The notes beneath the pieces are model-generated. The model worked only from the letters and a program-made list of their open reading frames with translations. It was not told the DNA's origin and made no database searches. A stretch of DNA of 26,000 nt, from contig CAZWFV010000005.1 of NCBI GenBank assembly GCA_964633405.1, positions 1-26,000 on the forward strand. Reading direction: 5' to 3'. This DNA is from JAMCRD01 sp964633405. GTDB lineage: Bacteria > Patescibacteriota > Minisyncoccia > UBA6257 > Colwellbacteraceae. Below are positions 15,187-22,159 of the stretch, piece after piece. Numbering within the stretch: position 1 is the stretch's first letter; every line of letters starts with the position of its first letter. Made by a program: the position numbers and the translations under genes.

Positions 15187-15844
15187 CAAGAAGACGCTAC
15201 AAGATCTATTAAAGGAGTTGATCGCGGCCAGAGGCCTGAACACGGATAAACTGGCTGCCGTTTCGAATATACCTTCACGCTTTATAAGTCTCATCCTCGA
15301 CGGCAGATACAAGGAGCTGCCGTCGAAACCGTATATAAGGGGCTATCTTATCCGGATAGCGTCGGTGCTTAACGTAGATCCAGATATGCTCCTGGAAAGT
15401 TATGACTCCTCCGTAGACCTGCCGACATCCGGCGACAAAGACCGCCTGCCTGTCAATCGTTTCCAGACAAAACAGATGAACCGCGGACTGATCGCCGCAG
15501 CGGTAATAGTTATCATACTCATCGGTGTAATCGCCTTCCGTTTCAACGACATAATCGGCATCCCGACGATACAGGTTAACGTCCCTGACACCACCCAGAG
15601 CCAGACCCTGCACATAACCGGAGAGGTCAAACCGGGTGACACCATTACCCTTAACGGGCAGAGCGTTTATCCAGCGAGCGACGGCACTTTTGTAACCGAT
15701 ATATTCCTCAATCCCGGCCCAAATAATTTGGATTTCGTGGTAAAACGTTTCCTCGGCAGGAGCGCGGAACTCACGAAAGTGGTCGTTTACCAGACCCAAA
15801 CCGCGTCGTCGACACAAATATCAACAACAACACAAACACATTAA
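15179..15844 (+). CDS. RodZ-like HTH membrane protein
   Basis: 221 residues. An N-terminal helix-turn-helix domain (about 5-78) has the RodZ hallmark PSKPYIRGYLIRIASVL followed by DPDMLLESY. A membrane helix spans about 104-122, then an Ig-like outside domain with GDTITLNGQSVYPASDGTF and FLNPGPNNLDFVVKR, resembling glucodextranase-B type folds. RodZ ties MreB filaments to the cell wall; here no MreB is in the window. The start is set at 15179, overlapping the ftsK stop by 8 nt, which begins the HTH domain cleanly; an upstream in-frame ATG at 15137 lies in ftsK and would add 14 unlikely residues. The C-terminus is Thr/Gln/Ser-rich. Confidence 0.85.
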   Translation: MSDKKTLQDLLKELIAARGLNTDKLAAVSNIPSRFISLILDGRYKELPSKPYIRGYLIRIASVLNVDPDMLLESYDSSVDLPTSGDKDRLPVNRFQTKQMNRGLIAAAVIVIILIGVIAFRFNDIIGIPTIQVNVPDTTQSQTLHITGEVKPGDTITLNGQSVYPASDGTFVTDIFLNPGPNNLDFVVKRFLGRSAELTKVVVYQTQTASSTQISTTTQTH

Positions 15845-15845
15845 A

Positions 15846-16898
15846 ATGAAGACGAAGAAAGAGGCTAAGAGCAAGAAGGAAGCGGAGGTCAAGGATATAG
15901 ACAATCTGCTTTCCTCGCTGCAGGATAAGTTTGGTGAGGGGGCGATAATGAAATTGGGCGAGGTCAGGAAATCCGACGTCGCCGTAATTCCCACCGGTTC
16001 ATTCTCTCTTGATCTGGCTTTGGGCGTGGGCGGGCTGCCCCGCGGCCGGATAATCGAAATATTCGGTCCGGAGAGTTCGGGCAAGACAACCTTGGCCCTA
16101 AACGTCGTCGCCCAGGCCCAAAAGCAGGGCGGCAAGGCGGCGTTCATCGATGCCGAACACGCCATGGACCCGGAATACGCCCGCCGATTGGGGGTGAACG
16201 TCAACGAACTGCTGATCTCCCAGCCGGACAGCGGCGAACAGGCGCTAAACATACTGGAAAGCCTGGTACGCTCAGGAATGATATCTGTCGTGGTGGTCGA
16301 CTCGGTCGCGGCTCTCACTCCGCTGGCCGAACTGGAGGGAGAGATGGGTGAACAGCACGTGGGCCGTCAGGCCAGGATGATGGGCCAGGCCCTGCGTAAA
16401 CTTATGGCCATCGCCGCCAAGAGTCAGACTATGATAATTTTCATCAACCAGATCCGCATGAAGGTGGGCGTCATGTTCGGCAACCCGGAGACGACCCCCG
16501 GAGGCAGGGCCCTGCCCTTCGCGGCTTCGGTGCGCATAGACATCAGGAAGATTGCTCAGGTGAAAAAGGGTGAGAGCGTAGTAGGCAACAGAGTCAAGGC
16601 TAAGGTGGTCAAGAATAAGGTGGCTCCGCCCTTCAGGTATGCCGAGTTCGATATCATGTTCGGCGAGGGCATATCCTACGAGGCGGATGTGTTGAACGCG
16701 GCGGTAAACGCCGGCGTAGTCAAAAAAGCCGGCTCGAGTTTCAGCTTTGAAGGAGGGAGGTTGGGCGTCGGATTCGATAACACCCGAATCCATCTGAAGG
16801 AGAATAAAAAGGTATTGAAAGAGGTTATGAAGAAGACGATCGCTGCCAGGGAATCCGGGACGTCTACCGAGGAGACGCGGGCTGGAGCTGAAGATTGA
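15846..16898 (+). CDS. recA: RecA recombinase
   Basis: Forms filaments on single-stranded DNA for homologous recombination and SOS induction. 350 residues with Walker A GPESSGKTT (74-82), Walker B VVVVDSVAALTP, loop L1 EGEMGEQHVGRQARMMGQAL, loop L2 and the region NQIRMKVGVMFGNPETTPGG, and a C-terminal domain. The N-terminus is unusually Lys/Glu-rich (first 17 residues). It starts 1 nt after the rodZ-like stop. No SOS box is recognised just upstream, which suits a gene inside an operon. Its 3' end overlaps the convergent LCP gene by 35 nt. Confidence 0.97.
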   Translation: MKTKKEAKSKKEAEVKDIDNLLSSLQDKFGEGAIMKLGEVRKSDVAVIPTGSFSLDLALGVGGLPRGRIIEIFGPESSGKTTLALNVVAQAQKQGGKAAFIDAEHAMDPEYARRLGVNVNELLISQPDSGEQALNILESLVRSGMISVVVVDSVAALTPLAELEGEMGEQHVGRQARMMGQALRKLMAIAAKSQTMIIFINQIRMKVGVMFGNPETTPGGRALPFAASVRIDIRKIAQVKKGESVVGNRVKAKVVKNKVAPPFRYAEFDIMFGEGISYEADVLNAAVNAGVVKKAGSSFSFEGGRLGVGFDNTRIHLKENKKVLKEVMKKTIAARESGTSTEETRAGAED

Positions 16899-17775
16899 TA
16901 TAGCTGCGGATTTGGCTGTAATTATTCATACCGGCGGTAGGAATAAGGATGTATTGCGACCCAGTAGCTACCGGTGTTGAGCTGCTTTCGACAAGTCCAG
17001 TAGAGAATCCGAAAATTGCGCTGTGAAAGGTAAGGTTATTACCTTCCGAGATCAGTGGGTATATCTCTCCCGGATTTACATTAGTATCTATCTTGTTTAT
17101 CTCCGGGGAAACAGCAATCATAAACTTTGTCTGGTCAATGACATTTAGGTTCAGGAACTTCTTGACCATAGCCTCGATGATCAAGTGCTGATTCTCTTCC
17201 CTGAAGAAGTCGCCCTGCGGGGCGTAACGGTTGCGGATCAGCCAGTCGACCGTACTGCCATTCAGATGGTGTGTGCCGGCGGTCAGACTATAACCACTGA
17301 CCGAGTCGGTCACGACGACCGGCAGGTTGACGTCCACGCCTCCTAGCGCATCGACTATATCCTTGAGCGATGATAGGTCGATAACGGCGAATTTGCTAAC
17401 ACTTATTCCGGTTATATCGGGCATAGCTTTCATCAGTTGGGGCAGCTCATTACGCTCTAAAGCTTCGTTTATCTTAAAGGTGCTGCTGCCGAAGGTGCCG
17501 TACAGATCGCGCGGCACGGAGACCAAATCGACCGCATTGTATTTGGGAACGAATTGGACCAGGACTATGCTGTCGGTAAGGTGGGGAGCCTCCTCCCACT
17601 GTCCGCCCTGACCGACGCCGGCCTCGCCTAGGATAAGTATCGCAAAGTTATTCTGATTATATTCATAGATCGCCGTCGAGATCTTCGAATCCAAGGCTTT
17701 TACGTCCAGGTAGGCGAGGATGTATATGATCGACAGCAGGACCACCATCAACGGATATATAAATTTCCTTGGCAT
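16864..17775 (-). CDS. LytR-CpsA-Psr (LCP) family protein
   Basis: Membrane-anchored enzyme family that transfers glycopolymers from lipid carriers to peptidoglycan. 303 residues: membrane anchor (about 5-24), then the LCP core with LTDSIVLVQFVP, VDLVSVPRDLYGTF (the conserved Arg-Asp that handles pyrophosphate), FAVIDLSSLKDIVDALGGVD and RNRYAPQGDFFREENQ, matching the R-x-R...D..R motifs of the family with some change. The substrate polymer is unknown. It starts 3 nt after folD and is the last gene of the truB-DUF378-glyA-folD run, overlapping recA tail to tail. Confidence 0.9.
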   Translation of the reverse strand: MPRKFIYPLMVVLLSIIYILAYLDVKALDSKISTAIYEYNQNNFAILILGEAGVGQGGQWEEAPHLTDSIVLVQFVPKYNAVDLVSVPRDLYGTFGSSTFKINEALERNELPQLMKAMPDITGISVSKFAVIDLSSLKDIVDALGGVDVNLPVVVTDSVSGYSLTAGTHHLNGSTVDWLIRNRYAPQGDFFREENQHLIIEAMVKKFLNLNVIDQTKFMIAVSPEINKIDTNVNPGEIYPLISEGNNLTFHSAIFGFSTGLVESSSTPVATGSQYILIPTAGMNNYSQIRSYINLQLQPASPR

Positions 17776-17778
17776 AGA

Positions 17779-18606
17779 TCAGTTGCCGACAGTCAGTTTG
17801 AAAAAATTACTAAACAGCTCCGCGATAAGCACCGGACCCGTGCCGCCCGGCGTAGGGGTATAGAAAGCAAGCCGTTCCCTGTCGTCTTCGGTGAGCTCAC
17901 TTGCGGCAAAGTCGCCGACAAGCTTCCCGGCCGAGTTGCGGCCATAACCGAAGTCGACCACGCCGGCTCCGTCTTTAAGTGCACTGGGTTTGACCACGCC
18001 GGCTGCGCCGGACCCACAGATAACCAGATCAGCCTCTTTAAGCGGGGATAGATCACCGCCAATATCGATAACGAAGATATTGCTCGCTTTTCCGAGCAGC
18101 CAGACACTGGCCGGCTTGCCGATCAAGAGCCCCGGTCCGACCACGGCAACTCTCTTGCCGGAAACATTGAAGTCTACGATTTTTAATATTTCCTCCAGGG
18201 TAGCCACGGCCGGTGGCAGAACTTTATTGCGCCCGGCGTAATAGGCACCCAGGGCGCGCTCACCCAGAACATCGACGTCTTTTCCCCGAGGGACGGCGTT
18301 AATAACATAATAGGGATTGATGTCGCCGGGCAGGGGCAACTGCACAAGTAGACCACCCACCGCCTGCTGCAAGGCGATGCGCCCGACTTCGTGACGCAGC
18401 TCGTCGGGCGACCAGTTGCCGGGCAGCTTATATCTCTTGAAGCGCACTCCGAGCTGACGGCCTATCTTCTCCTTTTCCTTAAGGAAATTCTGCGAATCGA
18501 CGTCATCCCCCACCAGGATTGCAGCCAGAATCTTCCCGGGATGTGGAAGCTTCTTTAGATCGACGATTAACTTTTGAGCAATTGCTTTGCCGGAAATCTC
18601 CTGCAT
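17779..18606 (-). CDS. folD: FolD: methylene-THF dehydrogenase/cyclohydrolase
   Basis: Interconverts 5,10-methylene-THF and 10-formyl-THF, using NADP. 275 residues. Recognisable blocks: SQNFLKEKEKIG (catalytic Lys45 conserved, but the usual Tyr is Phe41), GGLLVQLPLP (with Gln), GKDVDVLGE, VAVVGPGLLIGKPASVWLL, and TPTPGGTGPVLIAEL at the end. The usual VVGRS-x-IVGKP lacks its Arg-Ser (VVGPGLLIGKP), and the PCTP motif is replaced by PPAVATLEE. The dinucleotide preference and cyclohydrolase efficiency may therefore differ. It overlaps the end of glyA by 40 nt, so the two one-carbon enzymes are co-translated: GlyA makes the methylene-THF that FolD uses. Confidence 0.9.
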   Translation of the reverse strand: MQEISGKAIAQKLIVDLKKLPHPGKILAAILVGDDVDSQNFLKEKEKIGRQLGVRFKRYKLPGNWSPDELRHEVGRIALQQAVGGLLVQLPLPGDINPYYVINAVPRGKDVDVLGERALGAYYAGRNKVLPPAVATLEEILKIVDFNVSGKRVAVVGPGLLIGKPASVWLLGKASNIFVIDIGGDLSPLKEADLVICGSGAAGVVKPSALKDGAGVVDFGYGRNSAGKLVGDFAASELTEDDRERLAFYTPTPGGTGPVLIAELFSNFFKLTVGN

Positions 18607-19793
18607 AACTTGAGGACTTCTTTTTGCATGCCTTTCTCCCCCTTCAGGCTGCCGATGATCAGTTTGGCTAACAGGACCATTTCCGGTTCACGCATGCCCC
18701 GGGTGGTTACTGACGGCGTGCCGATTCTTAGGCCGGATGGGCGAAAAGCGGACTTGTCTCCCGGTATGGTGTTGCGGTTGGCGATTATTCCCGCCGCCTC
18801 AAGTTTCTTCTCCGCGGTCATGCCGTCCAAGCCGAAGCCGGTGACGTCCACCAACATCAGGTGGGTATCGGTTCCGCCGGAAACCAGCCTCAATCCGCCT
18901 TGCCTTAGGGCGGCGGCGAGGGTCTTGGCGTTCTTCATGATCTGTTTGGCGTAACGTTTGAATTCAGGCTGACTATCTTCCAAGAAAGCTACTGCCTTGG
19001 CCGCGGTTACATTGTTATGAGGCCCGCCCTGGAGGCCCGGAAATACGGCGCGGTCTATCCGATCAGCCAGTTCGTACTTACAGAATATGATTGCTCCTCT
19101 CGGTCCGCGCAACGTCTTGTGGGTCGTGGTCATGACCACGTCGGCATGCGGGAACGGTGAGGGGTGTTCGCCCGCGGCCACCAATCCGGCGATATGCGAC
19201 ATGTCGGCCAGGTGATACGCGCCTATCCTCTTGGCGATCAGCCCCATCCTTCGGAAATCCACTTTGCGCGGATAGGCCGTGAAGCCGGAGATTATTATTT
19301 TCGGCCTCTTCTCAACGGCTATCTTCTCCAGTTCGTCGTAGTCGATGAGCTCGGTCTTTGGATCAACAGTATAGTGTTCCGCCTTCCAGAATATCCCGGA
19401 AGCGGATACGTGATGTCCGTGAGTGAGGTGGCCGCCCGAGGTCAGAGCCATCCCCAGCAACGTGTCACCCGGCGATAAGAGGCCGGTATAGACAGCCATA
19501 TTGGCCGGTGAACCGGAATACGGTTGGACGTTGACGTGCCAATTCTTAGGACTAAGTTTGAAAAGTTTCAATGCTCTCACTTGAGCCAGCGCCTCAACCT
19601 TGTCCGCGTATACGTTGCCGGGATAATAGCGCTTGCCGGGATAACCTTCCGAATATTTGTTGGTGAGCGAACTGGCCAGCGCCTTCCTTACAGCGGGCGA
19701 GGCGATGTTCTCTGAAGCGATGAGGTCGATGGTCTCGTCCTGTCGCCTGGATTCAAGTTCGATCAGCCGGTCTATTTCTCTATCTTTTTTCAT
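18567..19793 (-). CDS. glyA: Serine hydroxymethyltransferase
   Basis: PLP enzyme making glycine and methylene-THF from serine. 408 residues, standard length. IDLIASENIAS, SNxx-type KYSEGYPGKRYYPG, DMSHIAGLVAAGEHPSP and the PLP lysine Lys226 in TTTHKTLRGPRG are all present, followed by FPGLQGGPH. The ATG overlaps the stop of a short upstream frame (CAATGA), hinting at translational coupling. folD overlaps its 3' end. Along with Dcd and dCMP deaminase it fits a cell that makes dTMP from dUMP, though thyA/thyX is not in the window. Confidence 0.97.
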   Translation of the reverse strand: MKKDREIDRLIELESRRQDETIDLIASENIASPAVRKALASSLTNKYSEGYPGKRYYPGNVYADKVEALAQVRALKLFKLSPKNWHVNVQPYSGSPANMAVYTGLLSPGDTLLGMALTSGGHLTHGHHVSASGIFWKAEHYTVDPKTELIDYDELEKIAVEKRPKIIISGFTAYPRKVDFRRMGLIAKRIGAYHLADMSHIAGLVAAGEHPSPFPHADVVMTTTHKTLRGPRGAIIFCKYELADRIDRAVFPGLQGGPHNNVTAAKAVAFLEDSQPEFKRYAKQIMKNAKTLAAALRQGGLRLVSGGTDTHLMLVDVTGFGLDGMTAEKKLEAAGIIANRNTIPGDKSAFRPSGLRIGTPSVTTRGMREPEMVLLAKLIIGSLKGEKGMQKEVLKLCRRFPAKQLLKS

Positions 19794-19870
19794 TGCTGTG
19801 TCTGCTCTAGTTTACGACTAAGAACGCGCAATATCCAGACAGGAATGTCGTTCAATATATCTACTGGCAT
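19790..19870 (-). CDS. Possible 26-residue ORF coupled to glyA
   Basis: A short frame from ATG at 19870 (or GTG at 19933, giving 47 residues and overlapping DUF378) ends in TGA that overlaps the glyA ATG by 2 nt. The peptide MPVDILNDIPVWILRVLSRK plus a polar tail looks amphipathic. No homology recognised and no Shine-Dalgarno. It could be a leader whose translation feeds ribosomes to glyA, or chance. Confidence 0.2.
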   Translation of the reverse strand: MPVDILNDIPVWILRVLSRKLEQTQQ

Positions 19871-19899
19871 GAACGGAGCTTGCGCCGCATAAGAAATAT

Positions 19900-20121
19900 C
19901 TACTGTTTTGGAACTGTTCCGATTGTCGAGCACAATCTGCAGTTCCTGTAGTGGGTGGCTAGCTCGTAGATTGCCGCGACACCGACCAAAAAGTAGATAG
20001 TGTTCGCGACCATACCCACGCCGAAGATTGCGGTTACAAAATTCCACCCGAAGGATACAAGCAACCAATTCAGGCCGCCGATCATTAGCAATGCGAATGC
20101 GATTACGTGCAGCGTCTTCAT
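19900..20121 (-). CDS. DUF378-family small membrane protein
   Basis: 73 residues with two membrane helices. The N-terminus MKTLHVIAFALLMIGGLNW matches the DUF378 signature, followed by the second hallmark VANTIYFLVGVAAIYEL. The C-terminus is a short cytosolic tail with two cysteines (CRLC). Start at 20121 is chosen since it begins at the family's MKTLH; an upstream extension would be basic and without homology. It lies between truB and glyA in the same direction. Function of the family is unknown. Confidence 0.8.
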   Translation of the reverse strand: MKTLHVIAFALLMIGGLNWLLVSFGWNFVTAIFGVGMVANTIYFLVGVAAIYELATHYRNCRLCSTIGTVPKQ

Positions 20122-20212
20122 TGGGTTATATTTCGCTTCCGTCCTAAGTAAGGTTAATGGGTCGGACCTTCGACCTTTGCCTCTCTCGCTCAAGTATAGC
20201 GCAGGCTGGTTC

Positions 20213-20875
20213 TCAGTTGATAGGCAGACGGATCGCATCGCCGCTGGCATACTCGCCTACTCTCACCCTTTCTAGGTCGGCCAAGTAGGCGCCGGTGCCC
20301 AATTCCCTGCCGAGATCCCTGGCTATCGCGCGGATATAGGTGCCGGGGCCGGTCACTAGGCGCAGGACGATATACGGCCAAGCATAGCTTATAAGCCTTA
20401 TCTCCTTTATCTCTACTTTACGCGGCTTGATCTCAAACTTCTCGCCGCGGCGCGCGCGCCTGTAGGCCGTCTTGCCTCCGATTTTTATTGCGCTGATTCT
20501 CGGGGGGGCCTGCGAAATCGATCCGATGAATTTGGGCAATTTATCCGCAATGTCGGCTAGGTTAGGCCTGGCCTCGGGATCAATCGGTTTTTTCTCACCC
20601 TCCTCGTCGTCAGTCGTGCTCTCATAGCCCAATTTTATTTTGGCCAGGTATTCCTTCTCCTTGCCGACCACCACGGATAGCTTTTTGGTGGACTCCGCTC
20701 CGATACCGACGACCAACACCCCGGAGGCAAGAGGATCCAACGTGCCCGCATGGCCGATGCGCTTCACGCCGGTCAGTTTCCTAATTTTGTCTAGGAAAGC
20801 GTGGGAGGTCGGTCCTTTGGGCTTCCAGAATGCAAATACTCCGCCAGCGGCAAGTCGATCGGCTAAGGATTTCAT
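20213..20875 (-). CDS. truB: tRNA pseudouridine-55 synthase TruB
   Basis: Isomerises U55 in the T loop of tRNAs. About 220 residues: FAFWKPKGPTSHAFLD at the N-terminus, the catalytic Asp in GHAGTLDPLASGVLVV (residue 47 from this start), YLAKIKLGYESTTDD, APPRISAIKIGGKTAYRRAR and GTYIRAIARDLG. It ends soon after LADLERVRVGEY, so the C-terminal PUA-type domain of E. coli TruB is absent, as in many small-genome bacteria. ATG at 20875 is preferred over GTG two codons earlier. A TG-T-TATACT element lies about 60 nt upstream. Confidence 0.94.
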   Translation of the reverse strand: MKSLADRLAAGGVFAFWKPKGPTSHAFLDKIRKLTGVKRIGHAGTLDPLASGVLVVGIGAESTKKLSVVVGKEKEYLAKIKLGYESTTDDEEGEKKPIDPEARPNLADIADKLPKFIGSISQAPPRISAIKIGGKTAYRRARRGEKFEIKPRKVEIKEIRLISYAWPYIVLRLVTGPGTYIRAIARDLGRELGTGAYLADLERVRVGEYASGDAIRLPIN

Positions 20876-20935
20876 TATCACTGGTCCTGGCCAAGGATAA
20901 CTATCGTCGCGAGTCCTTTTTGATTCATTACAGTT

Positions 20936-20944
20936 AGTATAACA
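20936..20944 (-). promoter_or_regulatory. Extended -10 promoter of the truB operon
   Basis: TG-T-TATACT on the minus strand (20944-20936). No good -35. It is about 60 nt before the truB ATG, in the divergent interval shared with the dCMP deaminase gene. Confidence 0.45.
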
Positions 20945-20989
20945 ATCTTTTGAGGACGGACTTATATCCGACTGCGCGATTCTTAACGC

Positions 20990-21018
20990 TTGTCCCCTTA
21001 TTGTTAAAGGAATATTCT
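20990..21018 (+). promoter_or_regulatory. Promoter of the dCMP deaminase gene
   Basis: TTGTCC (20990-20995) and TATTCT (21013-21018), 17-nt spacing. Predicted start near 21025, about 6 nt before the ATG, so nearly leaderless. The -10 lies inside a 16-bp palindrome. Confidence 0.45.
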
Positions 21019-21027
21019 TAAGAATAT
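21012..21027. promoter_or_regulatory. Perfect palindromic operator candidate
   Basis: ATATTCTTAAGAATAT is a 16-bp perfect palindrome covering the -10 and start region of the dCMP deaminase promoter. A dimeric repressor bound here would block it. Too AT-rich and short to be a terminator. Confidence 0.4.
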
Positions 21028-21030
21028 ACG

Positions 21031-21519
21031 ATGCTTGATTGGAAGAAGCTACTCAGGGCCGCATACGATAGGGCCAAAGAGAGCACGGACTTGTCTACGC
21101 AGAACGGGGCTGTTCTAGTCAATGAAGCGGGGGATATCCTCGCGGCCGCAGCAAACGTCTTTCCCAGGGGCATCAAAGAGACACCGGAACGATTGGCTAG
21201 ACCAACGAAGTACGCCTTTGTGGTGCATGCCGAGAAGAATGCGATCTATCTGGCCGCGAAAAATGGCGTAAAGACCGATAACCTGACCATGGTTTGTTGC
21301 TGGGCTACCTGCGCCGACTGCGCCCAGGCAATCATTCAATCTGGCATCAAGCGGTTGGTTACGCATAAGCAGGCTCTCGATAAATCCCACGGAGATTGGT
21401 CTAAAACTATAGATGTTGGGTTGGGTATGTTGCGCGAAGCGGGAGTGGAGATCATTGTCTATGGTGGGGAAATCGGCGCGGGAAAGATCTTGCACGACGG
21501 AGTTCATTGGGAGCCGTAG
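21031..21519 (+). CDS. dCMP deaminase family protein
   Basis: Zinc-dependent cytidine/deoxycytidylate deaminase fold, 162 residues. Zinc and catalysis come from His66-Ala-Glu68 (VVHAEKNAIYLA) and Cys94/Cys97 (CCWATCADCAQAI), the HAE...CxxC layout; the usual PC is replaced by TC. The family converts dCMP to dUMP for dTMP synthesis. The combination with dCTP deaminase in the same region would give two routes to dUMP; other members act on free nucleosides or drugs, so substrate is inferred. Monocistronic, with a palindrome at its promoter and a hairpin (21529-21555) after the stop. Confidence 0.88.
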   Translation: MLDWKKLLRAAYDRAKESTDLSTQNGAVLVNEAGDILAAAANVFPRGIKETPERLARPTKYAFVVHAEKNAIYLAAKNGVKTDNLTMVCCWATCADCAQAIIQSGIKRLVTHKQALDKSHGDWSKTIDVGLGMLREAGVEIIVYGGEIGAGKILHDGVHWEP

Positions 21520-21528
21520 ATTGCCGGC

Positions 21529-21555
21529 TAGTGTGTCCAAGGCTTACGCACACTA
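21529..21555 (+). repeat. Hairpin after the dCMP deaminase gene
   Basis: TAGTGTG (21529-21535) and CACACTA (21549-21555), perfect, 13-nt loop. No U tract follows, so it is a weak candidate for termination or mRNA stability. Confidence 0.3.
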
Positions 21556-21631
21556 CTCAATGAAGCGACATAGAGTTACAATTTAAACAGTAAAAGGTCT
21601 GTTTCTAAAAATACTTACATCAACTATCGAT

Positions 21632-21877
21632 ATGCAGAAATGTAAACCGGTTGCGCTGGGCGTAGCCATAGGTGTCCTATGGGCAATTTACGTGCTGTGC
21701 GCTGGCCTAGTAGCAATGTTCGGCTGGAGCGCTGCTCTAGTTAATGTTCTATCCTCGCTTTACATCGGATATAGCGCATCAGTTATCGGTGCTATTATCG
21801 GCGGCGTATGGGCCTTTATCGACGGCTTCGTCGCCGGCGTGGTGATAGCGTGGGTCTACAATGGCATAGCCAAGTAA
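21632..21877 (+). CDS. Holin-like small membrane protein
   Basis: 81 residues with two long hydrophobic segments (about 7-30 and 43-78). The segment GYSASVIGAIIGGVWAFIDG followed by FVAGVVIAWVYN resembles small proteins commonly labelled 'bacteriophage holin' in Patescibacteria and archaea. They are widespread outside phages and no phage genes occur here, so the holin label should not be read as function. No Shine-Dalgarno. It is followed by an excellent terminator and is the last gene with the left-hand ATA-rich codon style. Confidence 0.7.
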   Translation: MQKCKPVALGVAIGVLWAIYVLCAGLVAMFGWSAALVNVLSSLYIGYSASVIGAIIGGVWAFIDGFVAGVVIAWVYNGIAK

Positions 21878-21899
21878 TCATATTCCGGTCTGAAATATA

Positions 21900-21925
21900 A
21901 AAACCCCCGACGTTATCGGGGTTTT
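21900..21925 (+). terminator. Rho-independent terminator of the holin-like gene
   Basis: AAAACCCCCGA (21900-21910) pairs with TCGGGGTTTT (21916-21925), one bulged C, 5-nt loop, ending in a T run. It starts about 20 nt after the stop. Confidence 0.8.
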
Positions 21926-21936
21926 ATATACAGATA

Positions 21937-22074
21937 GAGTTGGGTCGCTGTCAGAACGATAATATAGCGGCACTCTACGATCAGGAATATATGGCGGCCG
22001 TGAGAGAAAAACTGAATATTATTGCGGCATTTAAGAAGGATCTTAATGTCGATGCCAGCCCAGCTGCGGCTTAA
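21937..22074 (+). pseudogene. Possible remnant of a coding sequence
   Basis: A 45-codon open stretch between the terminator and the csoR promoter ends in TAA at 22072-22074. Its peptide is protein-like: NDNIAALYDQEYMAAVREKL followed by NIIAAFKKDLN and an Ala-rich end, with strong helical character. No start with a ribosome site exists upstream; an internal ATG (at MAAV) would give only 23 residues. It may be the 3' end of a gene lost when the neighbouring island arrived. No family recognised. Confidence 0.3.
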
Positions 22075-22123
22075 CCGCTCGGCGGCGGCGGCTGTCGTAC
22101 CAGATTATCCCCAGCCACCCTGT

Positions 22124-22153
22124 TTGATATCATATACCCTGTAGGGGTATCAT
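22124..22153 (+). promoter_or_regulatory. Promoter of the csoR operon
   Basis: TTGATA (22124-22129) and TATCAT (22148-22153) with 18-nt spacing. Predicted start is at or next to the csoR ATG (22160), a leaderless transcript. The repressor operator fills the spacer. Confidence 0.6.
22134..22150. promoter_or_regulatory. CsoR-type operator
   Basis: ATACCCTGTAGGGGTAT: perfect 6-bp arms ATACCC/GGGTAT around TGTAG. This is the usual look of CsoR/RcnR-family operators (G/C tract flanked by TA). It sits between -35 and -10, ideal for autorepression. Confidence 0.7.
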
Positions 22154-22159
22154 GGGCAT

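Noticed and set aside
21632..21877. Prophage holin
   Set aside because: The resemblance is to small membrane proteins labelled holin in databases; there are no endolysin, structural or integrase genes nearby.
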